A DNA stretch of 64,000 nt from Curtobacterium sp. ISL-83 (GCF_018613895.1 NZ_JAGGPH010000016.1:62001-126000), one strand, 5' to 3'. Positions 32,089 to 41,402 are shown, counted from the stretch's first letter. The notes: a model not told the origin generated them from the letters alone. A program made the numbers and translations.

Positions 32089-33912
32089 TCAGGACCCGAC
32101 GCGCTCCAGTTGCTCCAGGGTACGCCGTCGCGCTGCCTGCTCCGCCGGGTCCGGGACGGGCAGCGAGGCGAGCAGCCGCTGCGTGTACGGGTGCCGCGGC
32201 GCACCGAGCACCTCGGCCGTCGTCCCCGTCTCGACCAGGTCGCCGCGGTAGAGCACGGCGATGCGGTCGGACAGGGCACCGACGACGGCGAGGTCGTGGC
32301 TGATGAACAGCGACGCGAAGCCCATGTCCTGCTGCAGCTCGAGGAACAGCTCGAGCACGCGTGCCTGCACGGACACGTCGAGCGCGCTCGTCGGCTCGTC
32401 CGCGATGAGCAGCTTGGGCCGGAGCGCGAGCGACCGGGCGAGCGACGCGCGCTGGCGCTGCCCACCGGAGAGCTCGTGCGGGTACCGGTCGCCGTACGCG
32501 GCGGGCAGCTGGACCGCTTCGAGCAGTTCGTCGACCCGCTTCCGCGCGGCACGCGGCGAGGACGACTCGCCGTGCACGACCAGCGGCTCGGCGACGCACT
32601 CGGCGATCGTCAGCAGCGGGTTGAACGACGTCGCCGGGTCCTGGAAGACGAACCCGATGTCCTTGCGCAGCCGCTTGAAGTCGCGCTCGCGGTACCCGAG
32701 CATCTCGGTGCCGAGGACCTTCAGCGACCCCCCGGACACCCGGGTCAGGCCGGCCATCGCCCGGCCGATGGTGGTCTTGCCGGAGCCGGACTCCCCCACG
32801 AGCCCCAGGACCTCGCCCGGACGGATGTCCAGGTCGACGCCCTTCACAGCGCGGAACGCCGGGCTGCCGAGGCGTCCCGGGTACTCGATCTCCAGCCCGC
32901 GGGCGGACACGAGCGGTTCGACGTCCTGCGACACGGCAGCGCGGCGGGCGGTCCCGGTCGAGGCCTCGAGCCGCGGCACGGCGGCGAGCAGGCGCTTCGT
33001 GTAGTCGGCCTTGGGGTTCGCGAAGAGCTCGCGCACCGGGGCCTCCTCGACGATCTCACCCTGGTACATCACGGCGACCCGGTCGGCCAGGTCGGCCACG
33101 ACGCCCATGTTGTGCGTGATGACGACGATCGCCGCCCCGAACTCGTCGCGGCACCGCCGGAGCAGGTCGAGGATCTCGGCCTGCACGGTGACGTCGAGCG
33201 CCGTCGTCGGCTCGTCCGCGATGATGACGCTCGGCTCGAGGGCCAGCGCACTCGCGATGACGACACGCTGCTTCTGGCCGCCGGAGAACTGGTGCGGGTA
33301 GTGGTCGACGCGGACCTCCGGGTCGGGGATGCCGACCCGCCGGAGGTAGTCGATCGCCTTGGCGCGCGCCTCTTTCTTCGAGACGCCGCCGTGCGCCCGG
33401 AGGCCCTCGGCGATCTGCCACCCGACCGTGAAGACCGGGTTGAGGGCGGTCGAGGGCTCCTGGAACACCATCGCACCGGCGGTCCCGCGGAGTTCGCGCA
33501 GCCGCTGCTGTCCGACCGACACCACGTCGGTGCCGTCGAGGAGCACCGCGCCGCCGAGGGTCGCCGTCTCGGGCATCAGCCGCAGCATGCTCCGCGCCGT
33601 GACGGACTTGCCGGATCCGGACTCGCCGACGATCGCCAGGACCTCACGCGGTCGGACGTCGATGCTGACGCCCTTCACGGCGTCGACGGCGCCGCCGTCG
33701 GTCGCGAAGGTGACGGTCAGGTCGTCGACGACGACCACCGGCTCGGCCAGGCCGGCGGCCGCCATGCGGGCCGCGTCGGCGGCGTCGTCGTCGGGGTGCC
33801 GGCGATCGGTCGGTTCGCCGTGGGTCGGTGCGTGGTCGGCCGGTTCGTGGTCGGCCGGCTCGTGGTCGGCCGGCTCGTGGTCGGCCGGGAGGCCCGTGGG
33901 TGCGTCGGTCAT
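32089..33912 (-). CDS. fused dipeptide/oligopeptide ABC transporter ATPase (DppD-DppF type)
   Basis: The 607-residue protein contains two complete nucleotide-binding domains. Domain 1 (about 55-310) has GESGSGKSV, FSGGQKQRVVIASAL and VIIADEPTTALDVT. Domain 2 (about 335-590) has GESGSGKTT, LSGGQRQRASLARSL and LLIADEPTSALDVS. Each also has its own oligopeptide-transporter-type C-terminal region (LFANPKADYTKRLLAAVP; HPYTQRLLASLPVPDP). It powers the two permeases encoded upstream. The first 45 residues contain a repeated PADHE motif encoded by 15-bp tandem repeats. The ATG at 33912 overlaps the permease stop (ATGA). Confidence 0.95.
   Translation of the reverse strand: MTDAPTGLPADHEPADHEPADHEPADHAPTHGEPTDRRHPDDDAADAARMAAAGLAEPVVVVDDLTVTFATDGGAVDAVKGVSIDVRPREVLAIVGESGSGKSVTARSMLRLMPETATLGGAVLLDGTDVVSVGQQRLRELRGTAGAMVFQEPSTALNPVFTVGWQIAEGLRAHGGVSKKEARAKAIDYLRRVGIPDPEVRVDHYPHQFSGGQKQRVVIASALALEPSVIIADEPTTALDVTVQAEILDLLRRCRDEFGAAIVVITHNMGVVADLADRVAVMYQGEIVEEAPVRELFANPKADYTKRLLAAVPRLEASTGTARRAAVSQDVEPLVSARGLEIEYPGRLGSPAFRAVKGVDLDIRPGEVLGLVGESGSGKTTIGRAMAGLTRVSGGSLKVLGTEMLGYRERDFKRLRKDIGFVFQDPATSFNPLLTIAECVAEPLVVHGESSSPRAARKRVDELLEAVQLPAAYGDRYPHELSGGQRQRASLARSLALRPKLLIADEPTSALDVSVQARVLELFLELQQDMGFASLFISHDLAVVGALSDRIAVLYRGDLVETGTTAEVLGAPRHPYTQRLLASLPVPDPAEQAARRRTLEQLERVGS
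33828..33890. repeat. 15-bp tandem repeats encoding the PADHE repeats of the fused ATPase N-terminus
   Basis: About four imperfect copies of GGTTCGTGGTCGGCC/GGCTCGTGGTCGGCC lie in-frame in the 5' end of the gene, giving Ala-Asp-His-Glu-Pro repeats in the protein. Because the unit is 15 bp, copy-number changes would not shift the frame. Confidence 0.8.
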
Positions 33913-34907
33913 GCGCCCGCCCCTTCCGTCGTGGTCGCCACGTGCTGCGTGGAGACCAGTTGCTTCAGTCGGCGCCGTGCACGGAGGCGCGGGTCCGAGA
34001 TGTCGTTGAGGCTCTCACCGATGAACGTCACGCCGAGCACGAGCACGACGATGGCGATGCCCGGGAAGACACCCGTCCACCAGACGCCGCTCGCGACGTC
34101 GGACAGTGCGCGGCTGAGGTCGTAGCCCCACTCGGCGCCGGCGGTCGGGCCGATGCCGAACCCGAGGAAGCCGAGCCCGGCGAGCGTCAGGATCGCGTCG
34201 CTCGCGTTGAGCGTCAGGATCAGCGGCAGGCTCCGGGTGGAGTTCCGCAAGACGTGCCGGGTCATGATGCGCCACGGGTTCGTGCCCATCACGCGGGCGG
34301 ACTCGACGAACGCCTCGTTCTTCAGGCGCACCGCCTCGGCCCGGATCACACGGAAGTACTGCGGCACGTAGACCACGGTGATCGAGATCGCCGCCGCCAG
34401 GATGCCGCCGGAGTAGCTCGAGTTGCCACCCGAGATCACGATCGAGACGACGATCGCGAGGAGCAGCGACGGGAACGCGAACACCGCGTCCGCGACGACC
34501 ACGAGCACCCGGTCGAGCCACCCACCGAGGTAGCCGGACACCATGCCGAGCAGCACGCCGACGATGATCGAGACGACGACCGCCACGATCACCACGAGCA
34601 CCGCGGTGCGCGCACCGAACACGACGCGGCTGAACACGTCGAACCCGCCGACGGTGGTGCCCCAGATGTGCGCGGGGCTGGGCGAACCCGTGCGCGGGAA
34701 CCCGACGCCGGTGCTCGACTGCAGCTGGCCGAAGCCGTACGGGGCGATGAGCGGCGCGAACACCGCGACGAGCAGGTACAGGGCGCAGATGACGACGCCG
34801 ACGATGAGCATGGCGCGCTGCCAGCCGGTGCTCTTGCGGAGCTGGACGACGACGGGCAGGCGCTTCCAGGCTGACTCGTGACGATCGACGAGGGTGACGT
34901 CGGCCAT
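33909..34907 (-). CDS. oligopeptide-type ABC transporter permease (DppC-like)
   Basis: The 332-residue protein has about six membrane helices and a DppC-type periplasmic loop (GFPRTGSPSPAHIWGTTVGGFDVFSRV). The cytoplasmic EAA loop FVESARVMGTNPWRIMTRHVLRNS contacts the ATPase, and GFLGFGIGPTAGAEWG is typical of the family. The start ATG 34907 is two bases after the stop of the upstream permease gene, and its own stop overlaps the fused ATPase start. Confidence 0.93.
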   Translation of the reverse strand: MADVTLVDRHESAWKRLPVVVQLRKSTGWQRAMLIVGVVICALYLLVAVFAPLIAPYGFGQLQSSTGVGFPRTGSPSPAHIWGTTVGGFDVFSRVVFGARTAVLVVIVAVVVSIIVGVLLGMVSGYLGGWLDRVLVVVADAVFAFPSLLLAIVVSIVISGGNSSYSGGILAAAISITVVYVPQYFRVIRAEAVRLKNEAFVESARVMGTNPWRIMTRHVLRNSTRSLPLILTLNASDAILTLAGLGFLGFGIGPTAGAEWGYDLSRALSDVASGVWWTGVFPGIAIVVLVLGVTFIGESLNDISDPRLRARRRLKQLVSTQHVATTTEGAGA

Positions 34908-34909
34908 GG

Positions 34910-36001
34910 TCAGAACCTCACTCTCGGGTCGATGAGCGCCGCGACGATGTCGACGACGAAGTTGGTCACGGCCACGATGACGGCGAGCAGCGCGACGATG
35001 CCCTGCACGGCGACGAAGTCCCGGGCGGACAGGTACTGGTTCAGCTCGTACCCGAGCCCGCGCCACCCGAAGGTGGTCTCGGTGAGCACCGAGCCACCCA
35101 GCAGCATCGCGATCTGAAGGCCCATCACGGTGATGATCGGGACCAGCGCCGGACGGAACGCGTGCGTGCGGACGAGCCGTGCCTCCCGGACACCGCGCGA
35201 GCGGGCCGCGTCGACGTACTCGGACCCGAGCGAGCCGATCATGTTCGCGCGCACCAGGCGCAGGAAGATGCCGGCGGTCAACAGCCCGAGCGTCAGCGCC
35301 GGCAGGATCGCGTGCACGAGCACGTCGGAGATGATCTGCCCGTTGCCCGTCCGGATCGCGTCGATGATGTAGACGCCGGTCGCGTTCGGCACCTGGTTCA
35401 ACACGAGCTCGGCGCGGGTCGACGCGCGGTCGCCGAGCGGCAGCCAGCCGAGCCACACCGAGAAGACGAGCTTCAGCAGCAGACCGCCGAAGAACACGGG
35501 TGTCGCGTAGGTGAGGATCGCGAGTGCCCGGAGCAGGACGTCGGGCCACTTGTCGCGGAGGTAGGCGGCGAGCATGCCGAGCGGGATGCCGAGCACGAGG
35601 GCGACGATGAGCGCGTAGAACACGAGCTCGGCGGTGGCGCCCCCGTACTGCAGGATGATCTCGGTGATCGGGCGGTTGTCGGTCACCGACGTGCCGAAGT
35701 CACCGCGGATGATGCGGCCCAGGTACTCGAGGTACTGGACGATCACCGGGCGGTCGTACCCGGCGGCGTGCAGGCGTTCCTGCAACTGCGACGGCGTGAG
35801 CCGGCCACCGACCGACGCGGTGATCGGGTTCCCGATGACGCGCATCAGGAAGAACACGAGCGTCACCAGGATGAAGACGGTCGGGAAGATGAGCAGGAAG
35901 CGGATCAGGACGTACCGGCCGAGTCCGCCGCCCCCGGCGCGTCGCTGCGCCTGGGGCTTCGTGGGCTCGGTCTCGACCGCCTCGGCGTTCGTGAGGGTCA
36001 C
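34910..36001 (-). CDS. oligopeptide-type ABC transporter permease (DppB-like)
   Basis: The 363-residue protein starts with a Gly-rich cytoplasmic tail, a first helix (FLLIFPTVFILVTLVFFLMRVI) and the DppB-type sequence PVIVQYLEYLGRIIRGDFGTS. Five further helices follow, with the EAA loop YVDAARSRGVREARLVRTHAFRPA and FGWRGLGYELNQ. It pairs with the next permease. The start is GTG 36001; a hairpin lies between it and the binding-protein gene, so expression is probably lower than that of the binding protein. Confidence 0.92.
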   Translation of the reverse strand: MTLTNAEAVETEPTKPQAQRRAGGGGLGRYVLIRFLLIFPTVFILVTLVFFLMRVIGNPITASVGGRLTPSQLQERLHAAGYDRPVIVQYLEYLGRIIRGDFGTSVTDNRPITEIILQYGGATAELVFYALIVALVLGIPLGMLAAYLRDKWPDVLLRALAILTYATPVFFGGLLLKLVFSVWLGWLPLGDRASTRAELVLNQVPNATGVYIIDAIRTGNGQIISDVLVHAILPALTLGLLTAGIFLRLVRANMIGSLGSEYVDAARSRGVREARLVRTHAFRPALVPIITVMGLQIAMLLGGSVLTETTFGWRGLGYELNQYLSARDFVAVQGIVALLAVIVAVTNFVVDIVAALIDPRVRF

Positions 36002-36028
36002 GGGGTGGGGTGCCTTTCGCGGACGTGG

Positions 36029-36063
36029 GACAGGGGGCGCTCCTCGTGGGAGCACCCCCTGTC
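36029..36063. terminator. hairpin between binding-protein and permease genes
   Basis: A 15-bp stem with one C-A mismatch and a TCGTG loop (GACAGGGGGCGCTCC and its partner) starts 11 bases after the binding-protein stop. It probably terminates part of the transcripts or protects the mRNA 3' end. Confidence 0.75.
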
Positions 36064-36073
36064 CTGCATCGGG

Positions 36074-37693
36074 TTACTTGCTGATGGTCCCGTAGCGGAA
36101 CTTGAACGACGCGTCGAGCGTGACGCCCTTGACGTCCTTCCCGGCGACGGCGACCGACTTGCCCTGCAGCAGGGGGAGGGTCGAGATCTGGGACGCCTCG
36201 CGCTCCTGGGCCTGCTTGATCAGGTCAGCACGCTTGGACTTGTCCGACTCCTCCTGCTCCTTCGCGATGAGGCTCTGGATCGTCGGGTCGTCGTAGTGGT
36301 TCTGCACGAAGTTCTCCTTCGTGAAGAACGGCGACAGGTAGTTGTCGGCGTCCGAGAAGTCCGGGAACCAACCCAGCTGGTACACCGGGTAGGTGTCCTT
36401 CGTGCGCTCGACCGCGTAGGTCGTGTACACCGTGGACTGGATGTTCACGGTGAACAGGCCGGTCTGTTCGAGCTGGGTCTTCAGCAGGGCGTACTCGTCG
36501 TCCGAGGCCGAGCCGTAGTGGTCCGGCGAGTACTGGATGTCCAGCGCGATCTTGCCGGTCACGCCCGCGTCGGCGAGGGTCTTCTTCGCCTTCGACACGT
36601 CCGGGGCCCCGTTGCCGTCGCCGTACATCGACTTGAACGGCGTCGCTGCGCCGGTCAGGCCGTCCGGCACCATCGAGTAGGCCGGCGTGTAGGTGTCCTT
36701 GTACACGTCCTTGGCCAGCGCGGCGCGGTCGACGACGTCGGCCACGGCCTTGCGGACCGCGAGGGCCTTCGCGGCGTCGGCCCCGGTCTGACCGGTGCCG
36801 AACGGCTGCGTCTTGAAGTTGAAGACCAGGTAGCGGAGCTCGCCACCGGGGCCGTCGATGACCTGCAGGTCCTTCTTCGAGCGGAGCGACGTGATGTCGG
36901 TCGGGGCCAGGGAGCGGTACGCCACGTCGACGTCACCCTTCTGGACCGCGAGCTTCAGGTCGGTCTCCTTGGCGAAGTACTGCGCCGTGACGTCCTTCGT
37001 CTTCGCCTTGTCGAGGACCCCGTCGTACTTCGGGTTCGCCTCGTACGCGATGAGGTCGTTCTCCTTGTAGGACTTGATCGTGTACTGGCCCGCGAACGCG
37101 TTGCCCTTCACGATGTCCTGCGCCGGGGTGAGCTTGGTCGCCGAGAAGACCTGCTCGTCCACGATCGGGCCGGCGGGGCTCGAGAGCACCTGCGGCCAGG
37201 TCTGGTCGGCGTGGTCGAGGTGGAACACGACCGTCGTGTCGTTCGGCGTGTCGATGCTCTTGAGGTTCGCGAGCAGCGACTGCGGGCCGTTCGCGTTGTT
37301 GATCTTGATCTCGCGGTTGAACGAGAACTTCACGTCGCTCGAGGTGAGCTTGTGGCCGTTCGCGAACTCGAGGCCCTTCTTGAGCGTGACCGTGTACGTC
37401 GTGGGGTCGGTGAACTCACCCTTGGTCGCGATGTCCGGCTTGACGTCCGGGCTGCCCGTCGGGGTGTTCATCAGGAACGGGAAGACCTGGTTCTGCACGG
37501 CGAAGGAGCCGTTGTCGTACGAGCCGGCCGGGTCGAGCGACACGATCTTGTCGGTCGTGCCGATGATCAGGCCGTTCAGGTTGCCGGAGCCGCCGCTGCC
37601 GCCGCCCGCGCAGCCGGTCAGCACCAGCGCCGTCGCTGCTGCTCCGGCGCCGAGCGCGATCGCGCGCTTGCTCCACTTGGTAACGGATGCCAT
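36074..37693 (-). CDS. extracellular solute-binding lipoprotein of an oligopeptide-type ABC transporter (family 5)
   Basis: The 539-residue protein has a lipoprotein signal ending in LTGC and a Gly/Ser linker. The family 5 fold follows, with IVSLDPAGSYDNGSF, FNREIKINN, DGVLDKAKTKDVTAQYF and LGWFPDFSDADNYLSPFF. The last segment resembles peptide/nickel-binding DppA/OppA proteins. It captures a peptide-like solute outside the membrane and passes it to the DppBC-like permeases. The start is ATG 37693 with GAGAGG upstream. The ligand cannot be told from sequence. Confidence 0.93.
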   Translation of the reverse strand: MASVTKWSKRAIALGAGAAATALVLTGCAGGGSGGSGNLNGLIIGTTDKIVSLDPAGSYDNGSFAVQNQVFPFLMNTPTGSPDVKPDIATKGEFTDPTTYTVTLKKGLEFANGHKLTSSDVKFSFNREIKINNANGPQSLLANLKSIDTPNDTTVVFHLDHADQTWPQVLSSPAGPIVDEQVFSATKLTPAQDIVKGNAFAGQYTIKSYKENDLIAYEANPKYDGVLDKAKTKDVTAQYFAKETDLKLAVQKGDVDVAYRSLAPTDITSLRSKKDLQVIDGPGGELRYLVFNFKTQPFGTGQTGADAAKALAVRKAVADVVDRAALAKDVYKDTYTPAYSMVPDGLTGAATPFKSMYGDGNGAPDVSKAKKTLADAGVTGKIALDIQYSPDHYGSASDDEYALLKTQLEQTGLFTVNIQSTVYTTYAVERTKDTYPVYQLGWFPDFSDADNYLSPFFTKENFVQNHYDDPTIQSLIAKEQEESDKSKRADLIKQAQEREASQISTLPLLQGKSVAVAGKDVKGVTLDASFKFRYGTISK

Positions 37694-37818
37694 ATCCGGT
37701 GCCTCTCTTGTCATGATTGCAAGGGTTCCGGGAGGGCGATGGAGCCACTGTGTGCCCGCCCAGGGACGCTCATTGCTATCACCCTGTCACGAAACGCAAC
37801 GAACCGAGGGGGATTTGT

Positions 37819-37832
37819 TTACACCGCTGTAA
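37819..37832. promoter_or_regulatory. TTACA-N4-TGTAA dyad upstream of the ABC operon
   Basis: TTACACCGCTGTAA is a perfect inverted repeat in the AT-richer gap between the binding-protein gene and dnaG, about 126 bases before the ATG. It resembles operators of small-molecule-responsive repressors. The gap 37715-37934 contains no gene. Confidence 0.4.
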
Positions 37833-37934
37833 TGCGCGGCTGCGGTGTCAGGAGCAAGATGTGCGCCTGGACGCGCCGGATCGACGCAGGAAAGTTGCGC
37901 TCTGCAACGGAATGCGCTGCCCCGCTCCTGCCGG

Positions 37935-39848
37935 TCAGGACGCCTCGGCGTCGGCGCGCAGTCGCATCCGCTGGGCGTCGATCTCCATGAGCTGACGCTG
38001 GATCTCGGCACGACGCTCGGCCTGCTCGTGGGGGTCGGCGCGCTGCAGCTGCCCGAGCAGCGACGCCTTGCGCGCCAGCATGTCGCGCTCGACCAACGCC
38101 ACGACGATGCTGCGGGTCCAGTGCGCCAGGTCGGCGTCGTTGCGCGCCGGGATCGGGGCGAGGGCGAGTTCCTGCACGAGCCCGCGGAACGGGGTCGGGA
38201 CGTCCTGCAGCAGGCGGTCGAGCCAGTCCCCCGCGCCGACCGCGTCGACGTTCGAGAGGACCGCGTCACGGACGACCGCGAGCATCGGCGCCGAGAACGT
38301 GGCGGACGCGGCGAGGCCGAGCAACGGGACGCCGACGTGACCGGGCTGCTGGACCATGGCCATCACCGCGTCCCGCTCCATCCGGGTGATCGGGTCGTTC
38401 GGCAGCATCTTGATGCCGGCCACGGGCTCGTCCGGCGGCAGCGTCTCGCCACCGGAGCCGGCGCGTCCGGCGCCACCCGTGCCTCCAGACCGGTCGTCGG
38501 TGACGGCGGCCGCGCGTCGCCGAGCCGTCTCGACCGCGCGACGGACCTCCGGCATGTCCATGCCGAGCCACCCCGCGAGTTCGCGGACGTACCCCTGGGT
38601 GAGCGACCGGTCGCGGATGCCGGCGAGGACGGGAGCAGCGGCGCGGAGGGCACTGACCCGGCCCTCGACGGTCTCGAGGTCGTGGCCGTCGAGCGTGCGC
38701 CGGATCATGAACTCGAACATCGGGCGCTTGTTCGTGACGAGTCGGCGGATCGCGTCGTCGCCGCGCGCGAGTCGGAGGTCGCACGGGTCGAGCCCCTCGG
38801 GAGCGACGGCGACGTAGGTCTGGGCGGCGAACCGCTGCTCCTCCGCGAAGGCGCGGCTCGCTGCACGCTGCCCGGCGTCGTCCGGGTCGAAGGTGAAGAC
38901 GACCTCGCCGTTCGCGTTCGGGTCGGCACCGGCCAGGTCGCCGAGCATCGGGCGGAGGACCTTGATGTGGTCGACGCCGAAGGACGTGCCACAGGTCGCC
39001 ACGGCCGTCGTCACCCCCGCGAGGTGGCAGGCCATCACATCGGTGTAGCCCTCGACGATGACGACCTGCTTCTGCTTCGAGATGTCCCGCCGCGCGAGGT
39101 CCAGCCCGTAGAGGACCTGGCTCTTGTGGTAGATCGGGGTCTCGGGCGTGTTGAGGTACTTCGGGCCCTTGTCCTCCTCGAGCAACCGGCGGGCGCCGAA
39201 CCCGATCGTCGCTCCGGTGACGTCGCGGATGGGCCACATGAGACGGCCGCGGAACCGGTCGTACGGCGACCGGTCGCCCTGCCCGGCGAGGCCCGCGGCG
39301 AGGATCTCGTCCATCGAGAACCCGCGGCCGCGGAGGTGCTCACGCGTGGCGTCGTACGACTGCGGTGCGAAGCCGACGCCGAAGTGCTGCGCTGCCGCGG
39401 GATCGAACCCACGCTCCCCGAGGAACTGGCGGGCGGGCTCGGCCGCTGCGGTCGTGAGCTGCGCCTGGTAGAAGGCCAGCGCTGCCTCGTTCACGGCGAT
39501 CAACCGGGCACGCTGGTTGTAGTCGGTGCGGGGGCCGTCGCCCTCTTCGTAGTGCAGGGTGAAGCCGATCTTGGCGGCCATCCGCTCGACGGCTTCCTGG
39601 AACGTCGTGTGGTCCTGCTTGATGATGAACTCGAAGACGTCGCCGTCCTCGCCGCAGCCGAAGCAGTGGTAGCGACCGACCTGCGGCCGCACGTGGAACG
39701 ACGGGGACCGCTCGTCGTGGAACGGGCAGAGGCCCTTCAGCGAACCGACTCCGGCGGACTTCAGGGTGACGTAGTCGCCGACGATGTCGGCGATGTTCAC
39801 GCGCGCGCGGACCTCGTCGATGTCGTTCCGCGCGATCCTGCCAGCCAC
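37935..39848 (-). CDS. dnaG: DNA primase
   Basis: The 637-residue protein has the N-terminal zinc finger (Cys41, His44, Cys62 and Cys65 in CPFH and CFGC), the RNA-polymerase domain with FRGRLMWPIRD, the TOPRIM motif VVIVEGYTDVMA and the acidic DPDDAG. A C-terminal helicase-binding domain follows. It makes RNA primers for replication. The GTG start at 39848 is 6 bases after a TAGGAT box on the same strand and also follows a GAGGGG stretch, so either leaderless or led initiation is possible. Confidence 0.97.
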   Translation of the reverse strand: MAGRIARNDIDEVRARVNIADIVGDYVTLKSAGVGSLKGLCPFHDERSPSFHVRPQVGRYHCFGCGEDGDVFEFIIKQDHTTFQEAVERMAAKIGFTLHYEEGDGPRTDYNQRARLIAVNEAALAFYQAQLTTAAAEPARQFLGERGFDPAAAQHFGVGFAPQSYDATREHLRGRGFSMDEILAAGLAGQGDRSPYDRFRGRLMWPIRDVTGATIGFGARRLLEEDKGPKYLNTPETPIYHKSQVLYGLDLARRDISKQKQVVIVEGYTDVMACHLAGVTTAVATCGTSFGVDHIKVLRPMLGDLAGADPNANGEVVFTFDPDDAGQRAASRAFAEEQRFAAQTYVAVAPEGLDPCDLRLARGDDAIRRLVTNKRPMFEFMIRRTLDGHDLETVEGRVSALRAAAPVLAGIRDRSLTQGYVRELAGWLGMDMPEVRRAVETARRRAAAVTDDRSGGTGGAGRAGSGGETLPPDEPVAGIKMLPNDPITRMERDAVMAMVQQPGHVGVPLLGLAASATFSAPMLAVVRDAVLSNVDAVGAGDWLDRLLQDVPTPFRGLVQELALAPIPARNDADLAHWTRSIVVALVERDMLARKASLLGQLQRADPHEQAERRAEIQRQLMEIDAQRMRLRADAEAS

Positions 39849-39854
39849 CCCTCG

Positions 39855-39860
39855 ATCCTA
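39855..39860 (-). promoter_or_regulatory. -10 box close to the dnaG start
   Basis: TAGGAT on the minus strand lies 6 bases before GTG 39848, as in leaderless genes. Confidence 0.4.
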
Positions 39861-39930
39861 GTTCGTGCGGCCGACGCCGGACGCCGGGGTGCCTGGGTGC
39901 CGGCGGCGCCGGCGCGGCGGGCGCGGCCGC

Positions 39931-40071
39931 CGAGACGCCCCCGTTCCCGTGAGACGCCCCCGAGCGCACGAGACGGTGCCGAATCCGGCGGCGTCTCGCC
40001 CAGTCCGCGGTGTCTCGCGTAGACGGGGGCGTCCCAGGCACCGTCCGGCCCTGCGACACGGCGGCGTCTCG
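39931..40071. repeat. intergenic repeat cluster, GAGACGCCCCCG/CGGCGGCGTCTCG family
   Basis: Several direct and inverted copies of a core (GAGACGCCCCCG at 39932 and 39951; GGCGGCGTCTCG near 39988 and 40060; GACGGGGGCGTC near 40022) fill the gap between dgt and dnaG. The same core recurs at 43098-43353. No reading frame looks coding here. Confidence 0.75.
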
Positions 40072-40106
40072 CGCGGATGACCGCGCCCGGCGGAGGACCT
40101 GCGCGC

Positions 40107-41402
40107 TCAGACCGGGATGTGCGTGGTCTCGCGCTCCCCGACCACGAGCCGCCGGTGCCAGGCGATCGCGCCTTGGTCGGTCAGGCTCGCGACCTGGTCC
40201 ACGACGGCGCGCAACCGCCCGGCGTCGTCCGATGCGGCACGCCAGTCGGCGGCGAACCCCGGCTCGAGGTCAGCGCTCCCACTTGCCGCGAGGGCGTCGA
40301 GGAGCTCCGTGAGGATCCGCCGCTGGTCCTCGTACACCGGCTGCCGATCGCCTTGCGTCATCACGAACGCCGCGACGATGCCCTTCAGCACCGAGATCTC
40401 CCCGATGATCTCCGGCGGCGTGACGACACTCGCGGCGAAGCGCACGAGGGACCCGGACGCGTAGGACTCCCGTGTGGCGGCCGTCGCCGTCCGCGCGAAC
40501 CGCCCGATGAGCTGCGAGGTGAGGTTCTTCAGCCGCGCGGCATCACGCCGGGAGCCGTCGTACGACGTCATCCACAGCGGCAACGACCGCAGGCGCTCGA
40601 ACGCCTCGAGCAGTTCCTCCCGGCTGAGGTCGCTCCCGACCCACGCGTGCATCGCCGAGACGATGTCGTTCTCCCCCACGCGGTCCCCGAGCGCCGCCAC
40701 GTCGATGAAGCCCGCGACGACCGCGTCCTCGAAGTCGTGCACGGAGTACGCGATGTCGTCCGACAGGTCCATGACCTGCGCCTCGATGCACCGCTGCCGG
40801 CGGGGCGCGCCGGCACGGAGCCACTCGAACGCGTCGTGGTCGTCGTCGTAGAACCCGAACTTCGTGCGACCCGAGGACGCCTCGGCGACCCCTTGGGCCG
40901 CGGGCCACGGGTACTTGCAGCTCGCATCGAGCGACGCGCGCGTCAGGTTCAGCCCGTACGGGCGGTCGTCGTCACCGTCCGCACCCGGACCGTAGACCTT
41001 CGGCTCCAGCCGGGTGAGCAGACGGAGGGTCTGTGCGTTCCCCTCGAACCCGCCGATACCCGCAGCCCAGGCGTTCACCGCGGTCTCCCCGTTGTGCCCG
41101 AACGGTGGGTGCCCGATGTCGTGCGCGAGGCACGCGGTGTCCACGACGTCCGGGTCGAGTCCGAGCTGGTCGGCGAGTTCGCGGCCGACCTGTGCGACCT
41201 CGAGCGAGTGGGTCAGGCGGTTCCGCGCGAAGTCCAGACCCGTGGTCGGGCTGAGCACCTGGGTCTTCGCGGCGAGTCGCCGGAGCGCACTCGAGTGGAG
41301 CAGGCGGGCTCGGTCGCGGGCGAAGTCCGAACGGCGGTTGCCGTGGGTCTCCGGCAACCAGCGCTCGGCGTCGGCGGGCCCGTAGGAGGCGGTCGCGCTC
41401 AT
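40107..41402 (-). CDS. dgt: deoxyguanosinetriphosphate triphosphohydrolase (dNTPase, HD domain)
   Basis: The 431-residue protein begins with the family's NRRSDFARDRARLLHSSALRRLA-type region (including AKTQVLSP) and shows FARNRLTHSLEVAQVGREL. The HD motif ACLAHDIGHPPFGHNGE, whose His and Asp residues bind the catalytic metal, follows. DLSDDIAYSVHDFEDAV supplies the last metal ligand. It hydrolyses dNTPs to nucleosides and triphosphate. Its ATG overlaps the dusB stop by 4 bases, and the dusB-dgt pair is a common actinobacterial arrangement. Confidence 0.95.
   Translation of the reverse strand: MSATASYGPADAERWLPETHGNRRSDFARDRARLLHSSALRRLAAKTQVLSPTTGLDFARNRLTHSLEVAQVGRELADQLGLDPDVVDTACLAHDIGHPPFGHNGETAVNAWAAGIGGFEGNAQTLRLLTRLEPKVYGPGADGDDDRPYGLNLTRASLDASCKYPWPAAQGVAEASSGRTKFGFYDDDHDAFEWLRAGAPRRQRCIEAQVMDLSDDIAYSVHDFEDAVVAGFIDVAALGDRVGENDIVSAMHAWVGSDLSREELLEAFERLRSLPLWMTSYDGSRRDAARLKNLTSQLIGRFARTATAATRESYASGSLVRFAASVVTPPEIIGEISVLKGIVAAFVMTQGDRQPVYEDQRRILTELLDALAASGSADLEPGFAADWRAASDDAGRLRAVVDQVASLTDQGAIAWHRRLVVGERETTHIPV

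Noticed and set aside
35162..37990. Open frame of 942 codons on the plus strand opposite the ABC permease and binding-protein genes
   Set aside because: Repetitive Val/Arg/Leu/Asp composition without motifs; the true genes are the transporter components on the minus strand.
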